From Archangium sp. (GTDB taxonomy: Bacteria > Myxococcota > Myxococcia > Myxococcales > Myxococcaceae): DNA of 64,000 nucleotides. Shown in pieces: positions 50,999 to 58,617 of the stretch. Each line of letters opens with the position of its first letter. Position 1 is the first letter of the stretch. Below the pieces are notes generated by a model. It did no database searches. It saw only the letters and a list, made by a program, of their open reading frames with translations, and was not told the origin of the DNA. A program made the translations under genes and the position numbers. Location of the stretch: the NCBI GenBank assembly GCA_030695565.1, contig JAUYRZ010000079.1, forward strand, positions 113,297 to 177,296, read 5' to 3'.

Positions 50999-52282
50999 GT
51001 GAGCGAACGCGTTGCAATCATTGGCCTGGGTTACGTCGGTCTTCCCGTCGCGTTGGCCTTTGCGCGGAAGTTCCCCGGCTCCATCGGTTTCGACATCAAC
51101 GTGGCGAAGGTCAAGGAGCTGCGCGCGGGCTTCGACCGCACCGGTGAAGTGCCCAAAGAGGTGCTCCAGGCCTCTTCGCTCGAGATGACCTGGGATCCCG
51201 AGGCGCTCAAGAAGGCCACGTTCTTCGTGGTGGCCGTGCCCACGCCGGTCGACTCGACCAACCGGCCCGATCTGACGCCGGTGGTGAAGGCCAGCGAGAC
51301 GGTGGCGCGCGCGCTCAAGAAGGGCGACGTGGTGGTCTACGAGAGCACCGTCTACCCGGGCGTCACTGAAGAGGTGTGCGGGCCGTTGTTGGCGAAGCTC
51401 TCCGGGCTGACCCAGGGGGTGGACTTCAAGCTGGGCTATTCGCCCGAGCGCATCAACCCGGGCGACAAGCTGCACACGCTCGAGCGCATCACCAAGGTGG
51501 TCTCCGGTGAAGACGCAGGCACGCTGGATCGGGTGGCCGACACCTACGGCGCGATCATCGAGGCGGGCGTGTTCAAGGCCGCCAGCATCAAGGTCGCCGA
51601 GGCGGCCAAGGTGATCGAAAACACCCAGCGCGATCTGAACATCGCGTTGATGAACGAGCTGGCGTTGATCTTCGACCGCATGGGCATTCGCACCCGCGAC
51701 GTGCTCGCGGCCGCCGGCACCAAGTGGAACTTTCTCAAGTTCAGCCCGGGCCTGGTGGGCGGTCACTGCATCGGCGTCGACCCGTATTACCTGACCACCA
51801 AGGCGGAAGAGCTGGGCTACCAGCCGCAGGTGATCCTCGCCGGCCGGCGCATCAACAACGAGATGGGCCCGTACATCGCGCAGCGCACCGTGAAGCTGCT
51901 GGTGCACGCGGGGTTGCCGGTGAAGAACGCGCGCGTCGGCGTGTTCGGCCTGACCTTCAAGGAGAACGTCGCCGACATTCGCAACTCGAAGGTTCCCGAC
52001 ATCATCAAGGAGCTCAAGGAGTTCGGCATCGAGGCGAAGCTCACCGACGTCTACGCGGATCCTGCCGAGACGAAGCACGAGTACGGCCTGGGCTTGACCC
52101 CGCTCGAGGAGATGAAGGATCTCGACGCGTTGATCCTCGCGGTCTCGCACCAGCAGTACGTGGGCGAAAAGCTCAGCTTCCTGGTCGATCGCATCAAACC
52201 CGGCGGCGTGCTGGTCGACGTGAAGAGCGCGCTCAACCCGGCGGAGATCCCCAGTGGCCGCGTGAGTTACTGGTGCCTCTGA
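50999..52282 (+). CDS. UDP-sugar dehydrogenase (WbpO/TviB type)
   Basis: 427 residues, GTG start. Rossmann NAD-binding GLGYVGLPVALAF at residue 10, a middle domain with EAAKVIENTQRDLNIAL, catalytic Cys257 in GGHCIGVDPYYL, and C-terminal VGVFGLTFKENVADIRNSKV. The family converts UDP-sugars such as UDP-GlcNAc or UDP-GalNAc into the uronic acid. The next gene is a WbpP-type epimerase overlapping this stop by 10 bp, so the product is probably UDP-GalNAcA or UDP-GlcNAcA for surface polysaccharide. Confidence 0.9.
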   Translation: MSERVAIIGLGYVGLPVALAFARKFPGSIGFDINVAKVKELRAGFDRTGEVPKEVLQASSLEMTWDPEALKKATFFVVAVPTPVDSTNRPDLTPVVKASETVARALKKGDVVVYESTVYPGVTEEVCGPLLAKLSGLTQGVDFKLGYSPERINPGDKLHTLERITKVVSGEDAGTLDRVADTYGAIIEAGVFKAASIKVAEAAKVIENTQRDLNIALMNELALIFDRMGIRTRDVLAAAGTKWNFLKFSPGLVGGHCIGVDPYYLTTKAEELGYQPQVILAGRRINNEMGPYIAQRTVKLLVHAGLPVKNARVGVFGLTFKENVADIRNSKVPDIIKELKEFGIEAKLTDVYADPAETKHEYGLGLTPLEEMKDLDALILAVSHQQYVGEKLSFLVDRIKPGGVLVDVKSALNPAEIPSGRVSYWCL

Positions 52283-53274
52283 TCGAAACGAAGTCGACGT
52301 GGTTGGTGACCGGCGGCGCGGGCTTCATCGGCTCGCACCTGGTCGAGACCCTGCTGCGTGAAGGCCAGCGGGTGGTGGCGCTCGACAGCCTGGTGACTGG
52401 CTACCAGCGCAACCTCGATGACGCGGTGAAGCGGGCGGGGGAGGGCGCGGCCTCGCGCTTCACCTTCCACCAGGGTGACATCACCTCGCCGGAGCACTGC
52501 CAGGCCGCGTGTGCCGGCGTCGACTACGTGCTGCACCAGGCGGCGCTGGGTTCGGTGCCGCGCAGCATCGCGCTCCCGCTCGACAGCCACCGGGCCAACG
52601 TCGACGGCTTCGTGAACATGTTGATCGCCGCGCGCGACGCGAAGGTGAAGCGCTTCGTGTTCGCCTCGAGCAGCTCGGTGTACGGCGATGATCCCACGCT
52701 GCCCAAGGTCGAGTCGCGCACCGGGCGGGTGCTCTCTCCGTACGCGGCCACCAAACACATCAACGAGGTCTACGCCTCGGTGTTCCAGCGCACCTACGGC
52801 ATCGAGACCATCGGGCTGCGTTACTTCAACGTCTTCGGGCCCCGGCAGGATCCCAACGGCGCGTACGCCGCGGTGATCCCGAGGTGGATGGCAGCGCTGG
52901 TCGACGAGAAACCCTGCCTCATCAACGGCGATGGCAGCACCAGCCGTGACTTCTGTTTCGTCTCGAACGCAGTGCAGGCGAACCTTCGCGCGGCGCTCAC
53001 GCAGGTGCCCGGTGCGACGGACGCGGTCTACAACGTGGCGGTCGGTGGCAAGACGAGCCTGCTCGAGCTGTACGAGCTGATTCGCACGCGCCTCGCGAAA
53101 CAGCGCCCCTCGATCGCGGCGCTGCAGCCGGTGTTCCAGCCGTTTCGCGCGGGCGACATCAAAGATTCTCAGGCCGACATCAGCCGGGCGCGCGAGAAGC
53201 TCGGCTACGCCCCGACGCACACCGTCGCGCAGGGCATGGATGAGACGGTCGCCTACGTCACCTCAGGGAGCTGA
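52273..53274 (+). CDS. UDP-sugar 4-epimerase (WbpP/TviC type)
   Basis: 333 residues. Extended SDR: NAD site VTGGAGFIGSHLVETLL near residue 12, the TGYQRNLDD segment typical of WbpP enzymes, catalytic Tyr157-x3-Lys161 in SPYAATKHINE, and RYFNVFGPRQDPNGAYAAVI. The start is GTG 52273, inside the end of the upstream gene (10-bp overlap); it gives about 10 residues before the NAD motif, close to the usual layout. It interconverts UDP-GlcNAc and UDP-GalNAc or their uronic acids. Confidence 0.88.
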   Translation: MPLIETKSTWLVTGGAGFIGSHLVETLLREGQRVVALDSLVTGYQRNLDDAVKRAGEGAASRFTFHQGDITSPEHCQAACAGVDYVLHQAALGSVPRSIALPLDSHRANVDGFVNMLIAARDAKVKRFVFASSSSVYGDDPTLPKVESRTGRVLSPYAATKHINEVYASVFQRTYGIETIGLRYFNVFGPRQDPNGAYAAVIPRWMAALVDEKPCLINGDGSTSRDFCFVSNAVQANLRAALTQVPGATDAVYNVAVGGKTSLLELYELIRTRLAKQRPSIAALQPVFQPFRAGDIKDSQADISRAREKLGYAPTHTVAQGMDETVAYVTSGS

Positions 53275-53278
53275 AGAG

Positions 53279-54202
53279 ATGAAGATCGTGGTCACGGGTG
53301 GCGCTGGGTTCATCGCTTCGCAGATCGTCGATGCGTATGTGGCGCTCGGTCATGAGGTGATGATCGTCGACAACCTCTCGACTGGCGTTCGCAAGAATTT
53401 GAACGGAGCGGCTCGTTTCGTGGAAGCCGATATCCGCTCGGAAACAGCGGCCAGCGCGGTGGAGGCGTTCAAGCCCGAGGTGCTCAACCTGCACGGCGCG
53501 CAGATCGACGTGCGGAAGTCGGTGACCGACGTCCGCCTCGATGCGGATACGAACATCGGCGGCACGATCAACATGGTCGAGGCCGCCCGGCGAGGAGGGG
53601 CGCTCACCCGGGTGGTCTACGCGGCGTCGGGTGGCTCGATGTACGGTGACAGCCAGGTGATGCCGACTCCCGAGACGGAGCCGCCGGCCGGGGTCTCGCC
53701 GTACGCGGTCTCCAAGTTCACAGGTGAGCTGTACCTCTCGTGCTTCAAGGCGATGTACGGCCTGCACTACGTGGCGCTGCGCTACGCGAACGTCTACGGG
53801 CCGCGGCAGAACCTGCACGGTGAAGCGGGCGTGGTGGCGATCTTCGCGGAGCGGCTGCTGCGCGGTGAGTCGTGCACCATCTACGGCGACGGCGGCCAGA
53901 CACGCGACTTCGTGTACGTGGGTGACGTGGTGGAGGCGAACGTGAAGGCGCTCACCACGGCATATTGCGGCGGGGTGAACATCGCGACCACCACCGAGAC
54001 CGATGTGAACCAGGTGTACGCGCTGCTGGCGAAGAACCTCGGCGTGCAGACTCCGGCGAAGTACGGGCCGGAGCGGCTGGGTGAGCAGCGGCGCAGTGTG
54101 CTGGCGAACGGCAAGGCGAAGCAGGTGCTCGGTTGGTCGCCGCAGGTCGACGTGGCGCGCGGCATGGCGCAGACGATCGCCTGGTACCGCGAGCACCGAT
54201 AG
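53279..54202 (+). CDS. NAD-dependent nucleotide-sugar epimerase (GalE-like)
   Basis: 307 residues. Second extended SDR: VTGGAGFIASQIVDAYVALG, the DNLSTGVRKNL motif, LHGAQIDVRKSV, catalytic Tyr142-x3-Lys146 in SPYAVSKFTGE and RYANVYGPRQNLHGEAGVVA. It starts 4 bp after the previous gene. GalE-type 4-epimerases act on UDP-glucose/galactose or N-acetylated forms. Three such genes in a row point to synthesis of one surface-glycan sugar precursor set, but there is no glycosyltransferase next to them. Confidence 0.88.
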   Translation: MKIVVTGGAGFIASQIVDAYVALGHEVMIVDNLSTGVRKNLNGAARFVEADIRSETAASAVEAFKPEVLNLHGAQIDVRKSVTDVRLDADTNIGGTINMVEAARRGGALTRVVYAASGGSMYGDSQVMPTPETEPPAGVSPYAVSKFTGELYLSCFKAMYGLHYVALRYANVYGPRQNLHGEAGVVAIFAERLLRGESCTIYGDGGQTRDFVYVGDVVEANVKALTTAYCGGVNIATTTETDVNQVYALLAKNLGVQTPAKYGPERLGEQRRSVLANGKAKQVLGWSPQVDVARGMAQTIAWYREHR

Positions 54203-54252
54203 CCTCCCTCTCCCTTTGGGCCCTTTGGGAGAGGGTCGGGGTGAGGGCCTCG
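54203..54252. repeat. Small interspersed palindrome, copy 4
   Basis: CCCTCTCCC, a GGGCCC-containing loop, then GGGAGAGGG, followed by TCGGGGTGAGGGCC, as in the other copies. It occupies the whole gap between the convergent epimerase and HerA-like genes, starting at the epimerase's stop. Confidence 0.78.
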
Positions 54253-54256
54253 CCTG

Positions 54257-56356
54257 CTACGGAACGATCCACGCGAGGCTCAGCCGCAGCACCTGCACGT
54301 CGCCCGCGCGCGGCACCACCACCTGCTCGACGAAACGCCGCGGGTCGACTTGCTCCTGCTCAGCGAGGGTCTTCTCGAGTTGTTGGATCGCGAGTGCGAG
54401 ATCTTCCAGTTTCGCTTCGCTGCCGCCCTGTTGCCGATTGCTCGCGAGCGCCCGGCCCACGCCGCTCAGTGATGAGCGCCGCCCCGAAAAGAGCCCCAGC
54501 ACGCCCGCGCCCACGTTGAGCCACTTCTCTGCCTTGCGCGACGAGAGCTCCTTCTCGGCCTGGGCGTAGTCGGCGCGTCGCTTCTCCAGATCGCGCGCCA
54601 GCTTCTGCCGATCCTTCGAGACGCCCTGTTTCTCGATCACCCGGGCGGCGAACGCCTCGGGCGTCTCCGTCGGCCCTGAGATCAACTTCGTCTGCGCGTC
54701 CTGGGTGAGCTTCGTCTCGAGCTTCGAAGGCAGCCGCTCGCGAATCGCGGCCTGCAGCTTCGCCGCCTTGAGTCCATTGACCCACGCGGGCATCGACCCG
54801 GGCGTCAGCCCCACGGGCGCGGTGGGCTGAAAGCGCACGCCTTTGACCGACAGCGGATCTCCTTCGAGCACCTCGGTCGCGGAGTGAGCGCCCTCCAGTG
54901 GGAAAGCGAGCTCGTGCACCGTCTCTTCACTGACGGCCGTGCCCAGCCGGTAGCGCACGCCGAACTTCAGCAGCAGGTAGGGCAGCGCCTGGCCCTGATC
55001 GACCTCGAACAACGGCCCCAGCTCGGGATCGATCGAAGAAGTGACCGCGCTCGGAGCGGCGACCGCCGGCGCCACCGCTTGCTGCTGGAGCTGGCTGGAG
55101 ACCTGGCGCAGCTCCGCGGCGCTGAAGGGGCCCCGCAGCTCGGTCAACGCGTCGCGCGAGGTGAACACCGTCGGCTGCGGCCGGTGCACCGAGTGCAGCA
55201 GGAACTTTCGCGGCTCGAGCTTCGAGATGAGATCGTCCAGCTGCGTACCGCTGATGCCCGTCGCAGAGGCCGCGGACAGCAGGGCGTCTCGAATGCGCGC
55301 CTTGTCTTGATCCGTTTGCAGGCGGCCGATGAGCCAGGTGCCGATGTTCGCGAGGCCGCGATAGTCGAGGTCGATCGGGTTCTGCGTCGCGAGCACCACG
55401 GACAACCCGAACGCGCGCGCTTGCTTGAGCAGACCCAACAAGGGCGGCTTGGTGGGCGGGTTCGCGGGGCCAGGAGGGAAGTAGCCGTAGATCTCGTCGA
55501 TCAGCAGCACCGCGCGCAGGCCGCTCGAGCCTCCTTGTTTGCGCATCCACGACTGGGTGCGCTCGAGGAGCTGGGCCACCGCGAAGAGACGCTCCTCCTC
55601 GGAGAGGTGGGCGACCGAATAGATCGAGAGACGCGGGCGGCCGTCGGGGCTCTTCAACAGCACGCCCGGGTCGAGCGGCTCTCCGGTGCGCCAGGCCGCG
55701 AACTTCGGCGAGGCCAGCAAGCCGTTGAGGCGGACCATCAGGTTCTGCCGGTCTTTCTGCGGGAAGAAGTCTTCCAGCGGCAGGGCGCCCACCGTGGCGA
55801 AGGGCGGGGTGGCCACCTGCCGCACCAGATCGCTCAAGGTCGGCGTCTGGCCCTGCTGCCACGCGGCGCTGAGCAACTGCACGAGCAGCAGATACTCACG
55901 TGAGGTGAGGGGATCGGCCTCCACGCCGACCAGCCCCAGCAGACTTCGCGCGGCGCCATCAGCGGCTTCCGCGAGCGACTCCGGCGCCCCGTCGGCGGGC
56001 GGCCCCAGGCTTCCCAGCAGATCCACCGGCAGGCCGAGCGTCGCTCCGGGTGTGTAGAGCCTCGGTTGATAGCTCGCGCGGAAGGCCGCGAACGCCTCGG
56101 CCGTCAGGCCCAGCTGCGCCATCGCCTTCTGGAGCCGCGCGTCGTGCGGATCGGCGGACAGCAGCAGGGTCGCCAGGTCTCCCTTGCTGTCCACCGCGAG
56201 CACCGGCACTCCGGCGCGCAGCAGCTCTTCCACCAGCACCACGCACAAGCCGGTCTTCCCCGAGCCGGTCATGCCCAGGATGAAGCCGTGGGTGGTCAGC
56301 GCTTTGGTCTCGAGGGTCAGCGCGGTGGCGTCGAGCGAGGTTCCGAGTGTCAGCAT
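54257..56356 (-). CDS. HerA-like ATPase (DUF853-type) with C-terminal coiled coil
   Basis: 699 residues. Walker A GMTGSGKTGLC at about residue 29, then VDSKGDLATLLLS, a Walker B ALLIDEIYGYFPPGP-like AVLLIDEIYGYF, and the conserved VVLATQNPIDLDYRGLANIG with SVHRPQPTVFTSRDAL later; these are the marks of the FtsK/HerA bacterial ATPase families annotated as DUF853 or helicase HerA-like. The final ~150 residues are helical and charged. ATG at 56354-56356 is used because upstream frame residues read into the AbiEi region. Likely a DNA-pumping or DNA-processing motor; the HerA partner nuclease NurA is not adjacent. Confidence 0.85.
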   Translation of the reverse strand: MLTLGTSLDATALTLETKALTTHGFILGMTGSGKTGLCVVLVEELLRAGVPVLAVDSKGDLATLLLSADPHDARLQKAMAQLGLTAEAFAAFRASYQPRLYTPGATLGLPVDLLGSLGPPADGAPESLAEAADGAARSLLGLVGVEADPLTSREYLLLVQLLSAAWQQGQTPTLSDLVRQVATPPFATVGALPLEDFFPQKDRQNLMVRLNGLLASPKFAAWRTGEPLDPGVLLKSPDGRPRLSIYSVAHLSEEERLFAVAQLLERTQSWMRKQGGSSGLRAVLLIDEIYGYFPPGPANPPTKPPLLGLLKQARAFGLSVVLATQNPIDLDYRGLANIGTWLIGRLQTDQDKARIRDALLSAASATGISGTQLDDLISKLEPRKFLLHSVHRPQPTVFTSRDALTELRGPFSAAELRQVSSQLQQQAVAPAVAAPSAVTSSIDPELGPLFEVDQGQALPYLLLKFGVRYRLGTAVSEETVHELAFPLEGAHSATEVLEGDPLSVKGVRFQPTAPVGLTPGSMPAWVNGLKAAKLQAAIRERLPSKLETKLTQDAQTKLISGPTETPEAFAARVIEKQGVSKDRQKLARDLEKRRADYAQAEKELSSRKAEKWLNVGAGVLGLFSGRRSSLSGVGRALASNRQQGGSEAKLEDLALAIQQLEKTLAEQEQVDPRRFVEQVVVPRAGDVQVLRLSLAWIVP

Positions 56357-56521
56357 GAGGCTCGCACCATAACGGACAGTCAGATGCTGCCTCGATGGTG
56401 GGTGGTGAGGGATGGGGCTGGTTTGAGCTCGGTCGAGCAGGCCTCTCGGCGCGAGAGGTGCTGCGTTCAATTTCCGCAGGTCTCCCCTCTGGCCTCGGTC
56501 ATCGGGCGGGGCTGCCGTCAA

Positions 56522-56557
56522 TACGCGATAACACCAGTTTTTGAGTGTTATCGCGTA
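56522..56557 (+). promoter_or_regulatory. Perfect 13-bp inverted repeat, candidate AbiEi operator
   Basis: TACGCGATAACAC (56522-56534) and GTGTTATCGCGTA (56545-56557) flank a 10-nt spacer CAGTTTTTGA. The second arm ends 10 bp before the GTG start of the AbiEi-like gene. AbiEi antitoxins are known to repress their own promoters through inverted repeats in this place. Use as an operator is inference. Confidence 0.75.
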
Positions 56558-56567
56558 GCATCGGCAG

Positions 56568-57341
56568 GTGACTGAGAACGCGTCGCCGCTCGGGTTCATC
56601 TTCCAACATTCTGCTTTCCGCCTCGACGAGCTGGAGGCGGCCTATCGCTCGATGCGTCGCCCTCCGTCGAACGCTCGAAAGGTCCTCCAGTACCACGTCG
56701 CTCGCGGCCGGCTGGTGAACGTGCGCCGAGGGGTCTACGCGACCGCCGAGTCCGTCGATCCGTGGCTCCTCGCATCCAAGATGGCGAAGGAGGTCGTCAT
56801 CTCGCACGACGGTGCGCTCTCGTTCCACGGCCTCACGGGCATCGAACATCAAGTGAGCTTCATGACGACGGAGCGCACCACGGGTGCGGTCTATCAGGAG
56901 ATGATCTACGCACCGCTGCGTGTGACGGAGTCCCGGCTGCAAGGCGCAGGGGCGCAGCACCACGAGCGTGAAGGACAGCCGATCCTGGTCACTTCGGTCG
57001 CTCGCACGCTGGTGGATTGTCTGTCGCTGCTCGAGCGAGCACCACCTCCCGTCGAGCTGTTGGGAATCTTCACTGAGTGCGCGAAGTCAGCAGACGCCAA
57101 CGAGATGATCCGTCATGCGTACTCGTTCGAGAGCCCCTTGCTCGTCACGCGCCTGGCCTTCTTCCTGACCTGCGCACGCTTCGATCTTCGCAAGGCGCAG
57201 TGGGAGGAGCTCGCGCGCCGGGGCGTGCAGGACACGACGTACTTTCGTCGGAGCGCACGAACCGACGAAGATTGCTCCGTGCCGCGGTGGAGGCTGATCG
57301 TTCCTCCGGACCTGCATCAATGCTGGCTGAGCGTTCACTGA
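56568..57341 (+). CDS. Orphan AbiEi-type antitoxin/regulator
   Basis: 257 residues, GTG start. AbiEi family: FRLDELEAAYRSM, a winged-helix region with ARKVLQYHVARGRLVNVRRG and VYA, then VISHDGALSFHGLTGIEH, and VARTLVDCLSLLERAPPPVE, the conserved Arg-Thr-Leu-Val-Asp-Cys. AbiEi represses its operon and neutralises the nucleotidyltransferase toxin AbiEii. No nucleotidyltransferase is encoded after it: the next 211 bp are non-coding and the following gene is a lipoprotein. The gene is therefore a solitary regulator, a decayed pair or an antitoxin working on a toxin elsewhere. Confidence 0.8.
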   Translation: MTENASPLGFIFQHSAFRLDELEAAYRSMRRPPSNARKVLQYHVARGRLVNVRRGVYATAESVDPWLLASKMAKEVVISHDGALSFHGLTGIEHQVSFMTTERTTGAVYQEMIYAPLRVTESRLQGAGAQHHEREGQPILVTSVARTLVDCLSLLERAPPPVELLGIFTECAKSADANEMIRHAYSFESPLLVTRLAFFLTCARFDLRKAQWEELARRGVQDTTYFRRSARTDEDCSVPRWRLIVPPDLHQCWLSVH

Positions 57342-57552
57342 GTCGAAGCGCGCGTTCCGTGAGCTTGACGCGCACGTGCCGAGAGCCTTGCGCGTTCGGG
57401 CGCTGCGCAGACACCACCCAGGCGCACCACCTTCCCCAAGGCGAACCACACCTTCGAAGACAGCGTGTTCGAGGCGCTTTCCGTCGCCTGCTTTCCGGGG
57501 GAAGCTGTGCGTCCTTTCGAGGGCGGTCCGTCCCCACACCTGGAGTCTCCTG

Positions 57553-58590
57553 ATGCACCACCACGCACGCCACATTCTCGCCTTCTCTGCTGCAGCCATC
57601 ATCGGAGCCTTCGTCGGGTGTTCGGCCACGCCTCCGGCCTGTTCTCCCGCGACCTGCGCGGGTTGCTGTGATGCGGCGGGCGCGTGCCAGGCAGGCGCGA
57701 GCAACTCGGCGTGTGGCAACCAGGGCAACGGCTGCGTCTCCTGTCAGGTCGCCACCAATTGTGAGTTCGGCACCTGTCGCACGAGCACCGCCGTCGGTGG
57801 TGGCGGCGGCGGCTCGACGGGCGGCGGCACCGGCACGGGTGGCGGCTCGATGGGCGGCGGCACTGGCTCGACGGGTGGCGGCACCGGTGGCGGTTCGACG
57901 GGTGGCGGCACCGGTGGCGGTTCGATGGGTGGCGGCAGCGGCGGCGGTTCGATGGGCGGCGGCGCGGGCGGCGGTTCGACCGGCGGTGGTGGTGGCGGCG
58001 TGCCCATGTTCGACGCGGGCACGATCGCTCGCCCCGACGGCGGCACGCTCACGCCTCCGACCGTCGTGCTCACCTTCGCCAACGACTGCGGCGCCGTGAG
58101 CAACTGCGCAGGCAACGAAGTGGACGCCTGGGCGTACTCGACGGGCTGCATCGACGACTCGGCCTTCTCGCGGGTGACGTCGGCCGCGATGCAGCTCGGC
58201 TGCACCGCCACGGTCACCAACAAGAACGGCGCGATCTCGGGCTCGGCCGTCTTCGACGGCACCGCCGTGCACCGCGCTGTGGTGGGCCAGGTCAATTTCA
58301 CGCTTTCTGCCGGCGGCAACTGCAGCAATCCTCTGTTCTGCAACGGCGTCCAGGGGCAGTTGGGCTCGTTTGGCCTCAGTGGGACGTGCGCCGTCGTGGG
58401 CACAGAATGCGTCTGCCAGCTAAGCTTCGACATCGGCCAGAGCGGCTCGCAGAGCTACACGTACACCGCGGGTCAGCTGACCACCGCGAACCCGACCGAG
58501 ACCTACGACAGCTGCATCACCGGCTCTGTCTTGACGTACCGCGAGACGACGGACGGGGGCATCCCCGGCGTCTTCTCGTTGTCGAAGTAA
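57553..58590 (+). CDS. Cys-rich lipoprotein with Gly-rich linker
   Basis: 345 residues. ATG 57553 gives the lipoprotein signal with lipobox FVGC (Cys23). Residues 23-75 have many Cys (CSPATCAGCC, GCVSCQVATNCEFGTC). Residues 82-149 are a low-complexity Gly/Ser/Thr/Met linker of repeated GGGS[TM]-type units. The C-terminal ~190 residues (from about 160) are a globular, Cys-containing domain (FANDCGAVSNCAGNEVD) I do not recognise. The layout, signal-lipobox-Cys-rich-Gly linker, is common for myxobacterial surface lipoproteins. It lies 27 bp before the coiled-coil/barrel gene. Confidence 0.75.
   Translation: MHHHARHILAFSAAAIIGAFVGCSATPPACSPATCAGCCDAAGACQAGASNSACGNQGNGCVSCQVATNCEFGTCRTSTAVGGGGGGSTGGGTGTGGGSMGGGTGSTGGGTGGGSTGGGTGGGSMGGGSGGGSMGGGAGGGSTGGGGGGVPMFDAGTIARPDGGTLTPPTVVLTFANDCGAVSNCAGNEVDAWAYSTGCIDDSAFSRVTSAAMQLGCTATVTNKNGAISGSAVFDGTAVHRAVVGQVNFTLSAGGNCSNPLFCNGVQGQLGSFGLSGTCAVVGTECVCQLSFDIGQSGSQSYTYTAGQLTTANPTETYDSCITGSVLTYRETTDGGIPGVFSLSK
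57796..57999 (+). repeat. Low-complexity Gly-codon repeat
   Basis: DNA coding for residues 82-149 is made of degenerate GGCGGC(T/A)CGACGGGT-like units (GGC-GGT-GGC rich). The unit is variable, so it is an imperfect microsatellite, liable to length change by slippage. Confidence 0.75.
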
Positions 58591-58617
58591 GCCCGCACCT
58601 TTCCCCCGGAGTCACCC

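Noticed and set aside
57342..57552. AbiEii toxin remnant after the orphan AbiEi gene
   Set aside because: I see no frame with the nucleotidyltransferase GSxAxxDS pattern; frames in the gap are short and Arg/Pro-rich.
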